From: Parasponia andersonii
Taxonomy: Eukaryota > Streptophyta > Magnoliopsida > Rosales > Cannabaceae
Reading direction: 5' to 3'
Length of the DNA stretch: 64,000 nt
NCBI GenBank assembly: GCA_002914805.1
Contig: JXTB01000187.1
Span: 556,553 to 620,552 of the forward strand
The number at the start of each line of letters is the position of its first letter. The first letter of the stretch is position 1. The notes beneath the pieces were generated by a model. It saw only the letters and a list, made by a program, of their open reading frames with translations, searched no databases and was not told the DNA's origin. A program made the translations under genes and the position numbers. Of the stretch, positions 10,747 through 22,090 are shown piece by piece.

Positions 10747-11155
10747 ATGGCAAACCTAAACAATTTTCAAAACTTTTCATATGAGGGGTATTCAACTACT
10801 AGACCACCATTTTTTAATAGAACCGATTATAATTATTGGAAAAATAGGATGCTTACATAATTACAATCTTTAGATTTTGATTTATGGCATATTTTTACTA
10901 AAGGTCCATTTGTTTTTAAGAAAAAGGTTGATGATAAATTTGTTGATAAAGAAATTGATGAATATGATGTAAATGATAAAATTGCATTTTCAAAAAACGG
11001 TAGAGCTATGTATATTTTGATTTGTGGTATGGATAGACATATATTTAATAATGTTGAAAAAGCCATAAATGCTCATGAAATGTGGAATATGCTTGAAGTT
11101 TCATATCAAGGCACAAATTCTATGAAAGAGACGAAAGTCAATATTTTTACAAGTC
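10747..11155 (+). pseudogene. Sirevirus gag, N-terminal part (interrupted)
   Basis: From ATG at 10747 the frame reads MANLNNFQNF, then RPPFFNRTDYNYWKNRM, the typical 'gene for capsid' opening of copia gag. An in-frame TAA follows shortly. The frame continues with WHIFTKGP and the EMWNMLEVSYQGT motif and stops being gag at KVNIFTS (about 11155), where gypsy LTR sequence begins. Gag resumes at 19119. About 45 residues expected between the two parts are missing, so the left junction also lost host sequence. When intact it would form the particle shell. Confidence 0.8.
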
Positions 11156-12402
11156 ATTCAATCCATATGCACAGAACACAAATCAACCTATACTCATGAG
11201 CTCTCATCCTCTCATCTGTGGAAATCCATGATGATGGCACTAAGTATGCCTAACAACATGCTTGATACCTAAGCCCATACTCAGAGGGGACACCCATGTG
11301 TTGCCTACCAAACCTGGAGGGGCAACCGAATTGCCTACGCCTGCCAAATGGTGAGGTAATTAGAAGTAACAAAATCCCGTGCGAGTTTACGGACTCTCAC
11401 TGACGATGGGGCTCGCAGCACCATACTGTAAACCCACGATGCTAACACGGTGCTCATTTATGATCCTATGACATGTGCAATACAGAACTGAAGTGTGAAA
11501 ATAATCATGCTCTAGTTTTTCGGTAAAATCAGCATACTAGGTTTTTATAGAAAAATGGGCAGCATGACGACCCTATTGTTAATATATCCAAAATAACCTG
11601 CACTTAGAAAACTTCCAGAACAATACAGTATATATCTCATACAACCAATTCTCATCACAGATGTTCAAGAAAACCAAAAATCACATTTATTCTCATATGT
11701 TGCAGAAAACAAGTTTTATTCGAAAACGATATAAAACAGGGGTAATTGAAGCCCTACCTCACTCGAATAGCAATACCACGCTATTGAATCCTCGAGGTGT
11801 CGTTGACGATCCCCGGAGGGTCGGGAACCAATTCCAGGCCCTCGATCGTCCTCTTGCGAAAAACCAACTTCTCAACGGAACTTCAATTCCACAAACGGAC
11901 CACTTCACTAAATTTCTAGCACCCAAATTAGCTAGGTTAGACATATAACTTATCCAATTCGGGTCCGGGCCGGTGGCATGCAAATTGAGGCAAATCTTAG
12001 CCGTCTTGATTTCTATGCCGGTCACCAAACATAGGATATATATATATATATCAAACTTCTCCATTTTCCGAGTACGAACCAAAAATGACAACAAAAACAC
12101 AATCCAACGGTCGGATCAAAAAGTCAAACTTAAACTCAAAATATCCAAAAATGACAACTTTCAATCCGGGCAAAATGGTATTGGGATATATATACCTTGA
12201 TGATCCTTGCGATAAGACGAATCCAATAGGACCGGTTAGAGGTCGAATGGTGGCCGGAATCGTCGCCGGCGGTCAAAAATCCAATTCGGGCCTTTTGGAG
12301 CTTCTCTGGTGTTGCAGGCGACGACGGCGACCGGAGATGGGCAGCGCAATTTCGGCATCGCACGAGGAGATTTCGCCGGTTGGTTGCGCTGGCGGACAGG
12401 TT
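11156..12402 (-). repeat. Truncated 3' LTR of nested gypsy
   Basis: This segment aligns with 17541-18795 of the intact LTR. Shared blocks include ATTCAATCCATATGCA, CTCATGAGCTCTCATCCTC and, near 12290, CCTTTTGGAGCTTCTCTGG. Both LTR ends are missing. It runs directly into integrase/chromodomain sequence at about 12397-12402 through a shared CGGAC. Short frames inside it (for example 11661-11948) are not genes. Confidence 0.8.
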
Positions 12403-13640
12403 GTTCTTTATAGGACACATCTTCTTGGATCGGTACATGCATGTACTGAATAATATGAAATGGGTCTGGCGTGTACTTCTTCAACATCGACACGTGAAAC
12501 ACATTATGCACGTGACCCAACTGTGCAGGCTAGTTCAAGCAATACGCCATTGGTCCAATTCTCTCACTGATCTCAAAGGGACCAATATACCTTAGAGCAA
12601 GCTTACCCTTAACCCCAAATCTTGTAATACCTCACCTTGGAGTCACTTTCAAGAATACGGAATCACCAGTATCGAACTCTACCTCACGCCTCTTTGGGTT
12701 AGCATAACTCTTCTGACAACTCCGAATCTCTTTATGTCTCTCTTGGATACCTTTGATCTTCTTAGTAGTCTCTTTCATCAGTTCAGGTCCAAGAGCAACA
12801 CGCTCTTTAGGCTCCGCCCAACATAAAGGCGATCTACACGGCCTCCCATATAATACCTCATATGGAGCCATACCCGTACTGGTCTGGTAACTGTTATTAT
12901 AAACAAATTCCACCAAAGAAAGATGATCATCCCAATTCCCACCAAGAATCTGAATGGTTCTTTCAGAATGACCGTCTGTCTCAGGATGGTGAGCTGTACT
13001 GATATCCAACGGTGTACCAAATGCTTTCTGCAAGGTTATCCAAAACTTAGAAGTGAACCTTAGATCTCTGTCGAAGACTATGCTTGAAAGCACATCATGC
13101 AAGCGTATAATGTTCTCCATATACAGTCTACTGAGCTTAGTAAGTGAGTAGTCCATCCGAATCGGTATAAAATGAGCAAATTCATCAACCGATCGACTAC
13201 CATCCAAACTGCGTCATTCTTTCTCAAGGTCTCTGGCAAATGGGTCACGAAGTCCATCGTGATCTTGTCCCACTTCCATTCCAGAATTGGCAACGGCAGA
13301 AGTAATCCAACTGGCCTCTGGTGTTCAGCCTTGACTTGCTGACAAGTCAAACACTTAGCCACAAAGGTAGCTACCTCCTTCTTTATACCTTTCCACCAAT
13401 ACTGCCGCTTCAAATCTCGATACATCTTGGTACTATCCGGATATACTACGAACCTTAATTTGTGAGCCTTAGTTAGAATGGTTTCTCGAAGTTTGGGGTC
13501 ATTAGCTACAACCAACTTCCCATTGAAAAGCAAAAACCCTTCTCTGTTAGTGCTCCAACCATCTAACTGCTCACCAATCTGAAGCCAGTTTTAGATTGTC
13601 CTCAACTCCCTATCTTGCCACTAACTCCGTTGGATAGTCT
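12403..13640 (-). pseudogene. Gypsy integrase and start of chromodomain region
   Basis: The minus strand shows an integrase with a zinc-binding region ending CLTCQQVKAEHQ, a catalytic core with ITMDFVTHLP (first Asp), FDRDLRFTSKFW (second Asp) and TDGHSERTIQ (Glu), then NNSYQTSTGMAPYE, YGRPCRSPL and GDSVFLKVTP. It continues as NVFHVSMLKKY and the linker to the chromodomain, cut off after EDVSYKEQPV near 12403. The reading frame shifts near 13200 and a zinc-ligand His appears as Tyr (FVVYPDS, usually VHPGS). The product would insert cDNA; this copy is inactive. Confidence 0.85.
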
Positions 13641-13647
13641 GGAGAAG

Positions 13648-15761
13648 TTATGGTGAAATCACAATGTTGCTCAGGCAAGCAACCCCTTCATTCTCGAAGT
13701 ACTGCAAGTTGTAGTCCCCAATCGCAACTGAGTTCCTCCAACCTTCAAACACCAGTACAGCTAGTGCACCATGAGGCTTCCTACTCAGTGCAGCAGCTAC
13801 AACATTAGCCTTACCAAGATGATATTGTAGGTCGAAGTCATAATCCTCTATATACTCAACCCATCTTCGTTGTCTCAAGTTTAGATCCTTCTGAGTAAAG
13901 AGATACTTCAAACTCTTATGATCGGAGAATATGTCGAACTTCACACCATACAAGTAATATCGCCAAATCTTCAAGGAAACGATCACTGCTGTAAGTTCCA
14001 GATCATGGGTGGGATAGTTCCTCTCATATGGCTTCAACTGATGAAAAGCATAAGCCACAACTCGACCATTCTGCATTAAGACACCTCCCAAACCCGTCTC
14101 CGAAGCATCGGTATACACCACATAAGGCTCATTACTGTCAAGAATAGTAAGAACCGGTGTGGTGGTTAAACTCTGCTTCAATCTGACAAAAGCTTCTTAA
14201 CTTTTGTGATCCCAAATAAACTTGACGTCCTTCCTGCTCAACTTCGTCAAAGGCAAAGAAATTCTCGAGAAATTTTACACAAAATGGCGGTAGTAACCAG
14301 AAAAACCAAGGAAACTACGTACCTCTATCACATTTCTTGGTCTTTCCCATTCTAGGACAGCTTCGATCTTAGCAGGATCGACTGAAATACCTCTGTGAGA
14401 AATCACATGCCCCAAGAACTTCACTTCTGACATCCAAAGTCACACTTCAATTTCTTGGCGTACAACCAATGATCTTTCAAGGTCTTAAGTACTATCCTCA
14501 GATGTTCAGTATGCTCTTCTCTAGTCTTGGAATACACCAGGATGTCATCGATAAACACAACCACAAAATGATCCAAAAACGGCCTAAAGATCCGATTCAT
14601 GAGATCCATAAAACCTGCAGGTGCATTCATCAAACCAAATGGCATCACCAGAAACTCAAAATGACCATATCGAGTTCTGATTATTGTTTTAGGTATATCA
14701 TCCTCTCTTATCTTCAATTGATGATAACTGGATCTCAAATCGAGCTTAGAGAAGAACCTTGAACCACTGAGTTGATCAAACAACTCATCTATCCTTGGCA
14801 AAGGATACTTGTTCTTCACTGTCAACTGATTCAACTTCCTGTAATCCACACAAAGCCTCAACGAACCATCAACTTTCTTCGCAAACAAAATAAGAACACC
14901 CTAAGGAGAAGTGCTACTTTGAATAAAGCCCTTGGAAAGCAGATCATCCAACTATTCTCTCAATTCTTCCATCTCAGCAGGCACCATGCGAAAGGCTGGA
15001 ATAGAAACTGGCTGAGCTCCAGGAACTAGTTCAATATAGAACTCGATCTCTATTTGATGATAACCTTGGTAAGTCTTAAGGAAACACCTCGAATACTCAC
15101 ACACCATCGGAATCCATGGGTCTTGATCGTATGTCCTTACCTCGCCATCTATGGCAAACAAGTTCCCATAACACTCAAGTTTCTTTCTTCCACCCAAGAA
15201 CACTTTCAAAACAGGACTAGGCTTCAATGAACTCATCCCAGCCTGATAGACAATTGGATATCCATCACTAGGAAAAAGAGTCAACTGTTTCGTACGACAG
15301 TCCACAACCGCTCGATATTTTGACAACTAATCCATACTGAGTATTACGTCATACTGTCCAATCGGAAACACAATCAAATCAGCAAGAAGCTTCCTATCAC
15401 CAACCACAATCCGACAAGACTTACACATACTAGACAAATCAGCCACTCCTTCCAAAAGTGTACCCTACATCAATACATAATCTAAATCAGAAAATTCCAA
15501 CCCCAACAGTTGAGCAAACAATAAGGATATGAATGAATGTGATGCACCAGTATCAAACAAAACATGTGCCCAAGAGTGTGAAAGAAGGATCATACCATCA
15601 ACAACAACTCGACCGGTGTGATCCTGAGTGTCGTCCGCCCCAGTAAAAGCATATGCTTGGCCAGTCACCTTCCCTTTCCCCTTGTTGCCTCTCCCCTGAC
15701 CAGGACGACTACTGCTGAATCCTTGACTACTACTACCATATCCATGCCCATTCTGACTCAC
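13648..15761 (-). pseudogene. Gypsy protease, reverse transcriptase and RNase H
   Basis: Read on the minus strand, the protease motif is LFDTGASHSF (DTGA intact, frame 15761-15465). The linker frame 15326-14952 follows. RT (14888-14421) carries [41 protein letters not shown] and the catalytic FIDDILVYS (about 14555-14529). RNase H (14181-13648) carries [22 protein letters not shown] and DHKSLKYLF. Stops or frameshifts lie between the blocks (about 15450, 14900 and 14200), so no continuous polyprotein exists. Catalytic Asp residues of RT are kept. Confidence 0.9.
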
Positions 15762-16823
15762 TGAGGCCTGAGGAGTCTGAAAGTTCTGAGTGAAACCCTG
15801 AGGGCAGTATTGATGCTGATAAGGCTGAGGGGAAGTAAAAGCCTGCGAAGCACCCTATGACTGTTGCGGCCTCGCTTGAGTGTTCTGATAAGATACAGAA
15901 TCAGACTGGCTCCTCTGCGGTCCTCCTTGAGAAAGAGGAGATTTTTGCAGACAGTTAGGACACTCCTTCTTTTGATGACCCTGTTGGCCACGAACAAAAT
16001 ATCCTCCACACAGATTGCCTCTGCCACCCCCTGAAAAACCAATGTTGTTCGAGCTCACACTGTTCGGAGTACCCTGGGTTGATCACTACCCCTGGTTCCT
16101 TTTGGTGGTTTTTCTATCATTACCTCTCCGCTGGTTCCTCCTAGAATCCAATATTTCTTCGATGGCCTCTACCTACTGAGCAGCCACTGCAATCTCAGGA
16201 AGAGAACGGAAGGTCTGAGTACCAATCTTATTGAAAATGTTCCGATTCAGATGATTCCTGAACTTGGTAACTCGGTACTTCTCACTTGTACCTGATCCAA
16301 GAGCAACACTTGCCAACTCAGTGAACTCTATCAGGTACTCATTCACCGTTCTGTTACCTTGAATCAACGTCTCAAACCGATTCACAACTTCATCCTGTTG
16401 ATCCTCATTGGCATACTGGGCCTTGAAAATCCATTCAAAGTCTTCCCAAGTCAAGCCCACTACATCTTGCATCCGTTCCACTATTTCCCACCAACGAATG
16501 GCACTCCCCATCAAACAGGTAACAGCAAACACAGCCCAAAACTCAACCAGAGTACCAAGAGCTCGAAAGTGCCTCTCCATCTCACGCAACCAAGTAATTG
16601 CCATGAAAGATTCTAGTCTACCATCAAACTGTCCTGGCTGGAGATGCATGAACCATTAGAGATGATCACCCTGATCCAACTGACGTTCCCTCAGAGCTGG
16701 AGGTTAATAGTCTGGATTGCTCATCTGGACGAATGCCTACTGCATTACCTCGATCAAATGAGTGAAATTCGGATGAGGAGGTTCGATGCCTGGCTGGTGC
16801 CTCAGAACTCTTCTAGGAGGCAT
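15762..16823 (-). pseudogene. Gypsy gag (capsid and zinc knuckle)
   Basis: The probable start is ATG at 16823 (MPPRRVLR), 115 bp after the primer site on the minus strand. Three early stops interrupt the N-terminal part. The capsid block 16649-16173 contains AITWLREMERHF, IRWWE, TWEDFEWIF and a region ending GNRTVNEYLIEF. The zinc knuckle near 16000 reads YFVRGQQGHQKKEC where C-x2-C would be expected, so the first two Cys are lost (Tyr and Arg) while His and the last Cys remain. It is a structural protein and the copy is broken. Confidence 0.8.
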
Positions 16824-16937
16824 CCTTACTAGTCTGAAACAATATGCCAAACTGTTAATGTGATAATGATGAATGCTTGTCATAAAATCAACTTCAATCT
16901 AGTTTAATGGTGATACGTCCGAGCTGTTAAACTCAAA

Positions 16938-16949
16938 GCTCTGATACCA
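16938..16949 (-). other. Primer-binding site of nested gypsy
   Basis: GCTCTGATACCA on the plus strand is TGGTATCAGAGC on the minus strand, matching initiator tRNA-Met. It sits 8 bp inside the 5' LTR and fixes the element's orientation. Confidence 0.9.
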
Positions 16950-16957
16950 AAAATTTC

Positions 16958-19118
16958 TGTCACGACCCAAAACCTGGGCCAGTGGTAGAAGCGGAATTTC
17001 ACAAAAATGGGAAATTCTTTGATTTATTTGAAAAGTGTCAAAAGTTCTAGTTTTTATAAAATGGTCCATTTAAATAAAATAATTGGGATTTCATCTCGTG
17101 AACCACTTCCACAGTTCGTATACACCATTAAACATAGATCGAATAATTATTTAAAAACGCGAAATCAAACTCAAATCCTAGAATGGCATACATAGGTTCA
17201 CAGACAAAATAGAAAGCAGTAAATCTTGGTTCAATGCTAATACAAAGCCCAAACAATCCAAACACCAAGACGACAAGCTTCTAGCATTACTAAGAGACGA
17301 ACTGCAATCAAGATGACTTCTTACTCCTCTTGATCACCGAGATCGCACTGGACACTACCTGAGGAAGAAGGTAGGGGGTGAGCATAAAATGCCCAGTAGG
17401 AAAAATAATTACCCGGTCAAAAATATTTTAGTGATAGAGAATTCCTGCATGGTTAGTTTAGTCCAAAACATACATATATATATATATATAATCAAAACCA
17501 GAAATCCATATATATATATAAAAATAGTGTAATCAAAACCATTCAATCCATATGCACATGACAAAAATCAACCCATACTCATGAGCTCTCATCCTCTCAT
17601 CTGTGGAAACCCAGGATGATGGCACTAAGTATGCCAAACAGCCTGCCTGATACCTAAGCTCATACCCGGAGGGGACACCTATGTGACGCTTAAAAAACCT
17701 GGAGGGGCAACCGAATTTCCTACGCCTGCCAAATAGGGAGGTAATCAGAAGTAACAAAATCCCGCACAAGTTTACGGACTCTCACTGACAGTGGGGCACG
17801 TAACGCCGCACTGTAAACCCACGATGCTCATGTATGATCCTATGACACGTACAATACAGAACTGAAGTGTGAAAATAATCATGCTCTGGTTTTTCGGTAA
17901 AATCAGCATACTAGGTTTTTATAGAAAAATAGGCAGTATAACGGCCCTATTTTTAATATACCCAAAATAACCTGCACTTAGAAAATTCCAAGAGTAATAT
18001 AGTATATATCTTATACAACCAATTCCCATCACAGATGTTCAAGAAAACCAAAAATCATATTTGTTCTCATATGTTGCAGAAAATAAATTTTATTCAAAAA
18101 CGATATAAAACAGGGGTAATTGAATCCCTACCTCGCTCGAATAGTAATACCACGCTATTGAATCCTCAAAGTATCATTAACGATCGCCCGGAGGGTCAGG
18201 AACAAATTCCAAGCCCTCGATCGTCCTTTTGCGAAAATCTAACTTCTTAATGGAGCTTCAATTCCACAAACGGACTTCTTCACTGAATTCCTAGTAACCA
18301 AAATAGCTAGGTTAGATATATAACTTGTCCAATTCGGGTCCGGACCCACACTGGGTTGGTGGCACGCAAATTGAGGCAAATCTTAGCCGTCCGATCTTGA
18401 TTTCTGTGCCAGTCACCAAACATAGGCAATATATATATATATATATCAAACTTCTCCATTTTCCGAGTACAATCCAAAAATGACAACAAAAACACAATCC
18501 AACGGCCGGATCAAAAAGTCAAACTTAAACTCAAAATATCCAAAAATGGCGACTTTTAATCCGGGCGAAATAGGGTTGAGATATATATATATATATAGCT
18601 TGATGATCCTTGCAACGAGATGAATCCAACGGGACCGGTTGGAGGTCAAATGATGGCCGGAATCGTCGCCGACGGTCAAAAATCCGATTCGAGCCTTTTG
18701 GAGCTTCTCTGGCATTGCAGGTGACGGCGGCGACCGAGAACGGGCGGCGTAGCTTCGGCGTCGCACGGAGAGGCTTCGTCAGTCAGTTGCGTGGGCGGAC
18801 GACGACGGCGGCGGCTCCTGTGGCAGTCTGACGTCGACGGCGGAGAGAGACCTGAGAGAGAGAAAGAGATCGGGGGGAAGAGAGAGAAGAGAGAGAGAGA
18901 GAGAAAAAGGACAGGGCACGTGGCCCTGTATTATAGGGCTGTACAATTTTTGAAAAATTGCACATAAGTTCCCAAAATTTCAAATCTCTTTGAAATCAGT
19001 CCCCAAAAATTGTAATTTAGTCCTTCTGTACAAAATTTTTGCAAATTAATCCTCCCAATATTATATCCAAAAATTGGTAAAATGTCCAAATTACCCTCCC
19101 AAAATCCAGGTTTTTACA
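16958..19118 (-). repeat. 5' LTR of nested gypsy (2161 bp)
   Basis: On the plus strand it starts TGTCACGACCC and ends GGTTTTTACA, so on its own strand it begins TGTAAAAACC and ends GGGTCGTGACA, typical chromovirus LTR ends. It contains (AT)n tracts (about 17468-17520, 18430-18446, 18582-18598) and a GA-rich run (18842-18910). After its end host gag resumes with GATTT at 19119. The matching target duplicate on the left was deleted. Confidence 0.85.
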
Positions 19119-19925
19119 GATTTTGTGAATAAAGTGCTTAGGAGTCTTCCTAAAGCGTATTTAAGCAAAATGGTGGCAATTCAAGAAGCTAGAGATCTCA
19201 CCAAACTTCCTCTACAAGAACTCATGGGTTCGTTCATGACACTTGAGATCTTGATGAAAGAAAGCAATGAAGGAGATCAAGAAGACAACATGTGCTTCAT
19301 GGTAATAGAAAATGAGGTAAGCTCACTTGAACCTAATAGTAAATTTCATGATGTTAGTGATACTAGTAGTGAATTTAGTGATAGCAATTGTGATTTATCA
19401 TATGAAAACTTATTGAGTGATTTCAATGATTTATACAAAAATTATGAAAAACTTATTTTCAAGAACAATGCTCTTAAAAAGGAAATTCTTAGTTTGTCAA
19501 AAATAGTTGAAAAGTTTACCAAAGAAAAGGAAGTAAAATTAGATATTTTGTCAAAAGAAAACACTTCCTTAAATGACAAGATTTTTGACTTGACCAATAT
19601 TGTCCACAAGTTCACCAATGGAAAGAAAAATTTCGATTTAATGCTTGGTAGACAAAAATGTATTTTTGACAAAGGAGGTATTGGGTACAAATCTTCTATA
19701 AAACAAAAATACCTCAAGAACTATTTTGTAAAAACTAGTACAAGTGACATAAAGCACACTTGCACTTATTGTAATCAAGATGGACATACTAGTTTTTCAT
19801 GCTTTGTAAAGAAAAATGCATATTTTGGTAGAAAACTAGCTTGGGTACCAAAGAGTTCAAAGACTAACCCCCAAGGACCCAAAGTTATGTGGGTACCAAA
19901 ATCCAAATTTGAATCTTTGTTATAG
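19119..19925 (+). pseudogene. Sirevirus gag, C-terminal part
   Basis: The host gag resumes as DFVNKVLRSLPKAYL and AIQEARDLTKLPLQELMGS, typical Sirevirus gag. A long Ser/Asp- and Lys-rich helical region follows (coiled-coil-like, about 19400-19640). The intact zinc knuckle is CTYCNQDGHTSFSC (C-x2-C-x4-H-x4-C, about 19760-19801), followed by the repeated AWVPK/MWVPK motifs. It stops at TAG 19923-19925. This half is uninterrupted over more than 260 codons, unlike other transposon frames here. Confidence 0.85.
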
Positions 19926-22075
19926 GAACAACCAAGAAAGTGGGCGCTTCAAGAACTTGACCAATGACTTCACCAAGCTCTCAACTTTTACAAAGAAATT
20001 ATGGTGGATATTTCATTTTTAGAGATAATACAAAAAACAAGATTATTGGCATAAGTAATATCGGTAACAATTCTTTACCTATATTAAAAAATGTCTTGCT
20101 AGAAATATATTATTCTTAATTCTTATCAATCATTTGATTAGGTTTTTGAAGTTTGTTTTATTCTTTTAAATATTCAATTTGAAATTTTTGATTCAAAATC
20201 CAATATTGGAACTTTTTCTAGTTACTTTACTACTACTTATGCATAAAGAGAGTTTTTCAACAAAAGAACTAAGTAATAGATATATCTATGTATGTGACAT
20301 TTGATGAAACTAAAGACTCCTTCAAGGAGAAAAGCATAGATGATGTTGTTGTAGGTTTGGTATTTAAGCTTGAATGATTGGAGCTTAACGACAAATCAAA
20401 AGATAATGATTAAGTCCAACCTCAACACAAAGAAGATGAAGAGATTTTAGAACGATGGTATGGATGATTTATTTGATTTATAAATTATTTATACATGATT
20501 CAAATTGCTTGCACAATGCATATTGCTTAAACTCTTATATTTGTGCAAATACTTGATAGTTTTTATATGATAAATACCATGCATAATTAATTGAATTATT
20601 TTATCTATATTGGTATTGTATTTGAACTCAAAATGATGTATTACATGAATTCAATGTTTACACTTTGTAACTTTATCATTTTGTATTTTTATGCATGATT
20701 TTTTTTATGAGAGCAATTTTTTTTTTTATGAATATCATATATAAGATTCTCATTAGCTTTCAAAACATGCTTTGTTATGTTTTATCTTTTCTGAACATCT
20801 ATTTCTTATGGTTGTTTAATTGGATAACATATTATGTTGGCATTGGATACTTGTTATTAGTTGCTTATTCATATTTTTACTTTACATTTGTTAATTGGTA
20901 TCAATATTATCTTTTATGTTTACACAACTTTTTTAATGATATCAAAAGGAGAAGAAGAATATGTTTTTTATTTAAATTATTCAATTAGCATGAAATTAGT
21001 CATTTTACTTTGATTTATTATTTTACTTGGTATCAACTTGGTATAATTTTTCAAAATACAATTGGTATCTTTTGGCATACCTTTAATTAGCATCAAATTT
21101 GGTTATTATATTTCTTCAAATATAATTGATAATTGTTTTCAAAAATAATTAGTATCCATAATTGATATCTCTCATATATGATTGATCTTTTCTTACTTTG
21201 ACTATTGATAATTTGATCACGATTCATATATTAAGGGGGAGTATATTTATGATTTGTTTGTGCTAAATTCATCATTATCATTTTTCTATGAATTTTATGC
21301 TCTCTATAATTTGATAAAAATGAAGGAAATGAAATTATTTCACTATTGCGCTTTAATAACTTTGGATTTCTTCTATGCTTTATAATGATTATACTTAGAG
21401 AATTTGTTTTTAACAAGTGAAATATTAAGATTTAGAGCTTTGATTATGTTGATGTGATGAAACTTCTCTACTTGGTATATGCTATACTTCTTACACTCTT
21501 TGGCATCACATTGGTGTTCAATCTTATGTTTGACATTGTTATTTTTATTTTGAAGATTGTTCAATCTTAGCTTCCTGTATATCTCTTTATTACTTAACTT
21601 GTCATATTATTTTTTACATGGAGAGAAAATTGTTTGAGTATTACTCTTTTGTATACTTTTATCATGAATTCAAATGGAGAAAGTAGTATAGTGAATTCAT
21701 ATGGAAAGAATCTTATTTTAAAGATAAATTGGTTTTCATACAATATCAGGTTTGATATTTGATTCTATTTTTTTAATGATGTCAAAAGGGGAAGAATAAT
21801 GTTGATTTATGAATATGAAGAGAAAAGCTTCATTTATGAGTGTGCATAGTTTAAGGGAGAGAACTTTGTTTAGCACACATTTCTAATTTTCTCACAATAT
21901 GCTTATGATGCTTAATTGAATTAAAAAGGGGGAGCAAATTCCTTTAACTTTCTCAAGCATATTTTAAGATGGAGCTTAAAATATGGTAAAAAATAAGATA
22001 AACTTGTTAAATTTCATACTTTAATATCCTTATTGCATATTTTCTTTTATCTCATAAATCAATGTTTGTCATCAT
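19926..22075 (+). other. Pol remnants and A+T-rich region with multiple purine tracts
   Basis: Just after gag, frames near 19935-20105 recall the protease-integrase linker of Sireviruses (GRFKNLTNDF, ...GISNIGNNSLPILKNVLL), but the DSGCSRHM active site and all downstream domains are absent. From 20110 no coding sequence was recognised. Purine tracts recur: AAAAGGAGAAGAAGAA (about 20944), AAGGGGGAG (about 21233), AAAAGGGGAAGAA (about 21784) and AAAAAGGGGGAG (about 21923). This resembles the multiple polypurine tracts described for Sireviruses. Confidence 0.65.
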
Positions 22076-22089
22076 CAAAAAAGGGAAGA
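22076..22089 (+). other. Polypurine tract of Sirevirus-like element
   Basis: CAAAAAAGGGAAGA directly precedes the 3' LTR (22091). Confidence 0.75.
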
Positions 22090-22090
22090 T

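Larger units (their letters stand above)
11156..19118 (-). mobile_element. Nested chromodomain Ty3/gypsy element (Tekay-like)
   Basis: A gypsy element on the minus strand sits inside the Sirevirus gag. Its order on the minus strand is 5' LTR (19118-16958), tRNA-iMet primer site (16949-16938), gag, protease, RT, RNase H, integrase, start of a chromodomain, and a truncated 3' LTR (12402-11156). The outer end of the 3' LTR (about 580 bp, plus about 135 bp of host gag) is deleted. The rest of the chromodomain, the 3' noncoding region and about 320 bp of LTR at the 12402 junction are also gone. The element therefore cannot replicate. Gag-to-chromodomain order and the TGTAAAAACC...GGGTCGTGACA LTR ends suggest the Tekay/Del chromovirus group. 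Confidence 0.85.

Noticed and set aside
11661-12453. Several overlapping frames of 75-122 codons on both strands
   Set aside because: They fall within the LTR remnant of the nested gypsy; the same LTR at 17541-18800 gives different, unconserved frames.
17460-18600. (AT)n tracts considered as origins or matrix-attachment sites
   Set aside because: They are simple microsatellites within LTRs. Sequence alone gives no support for such a role.
20695-20988. 97-codon frame rich in Phe, Tyr and Leu that looks like membrane segments
   Set aside because: T-rich noncoding DNA gives such frames by chance. It is inside the element after gag and has no similarity to a known family.
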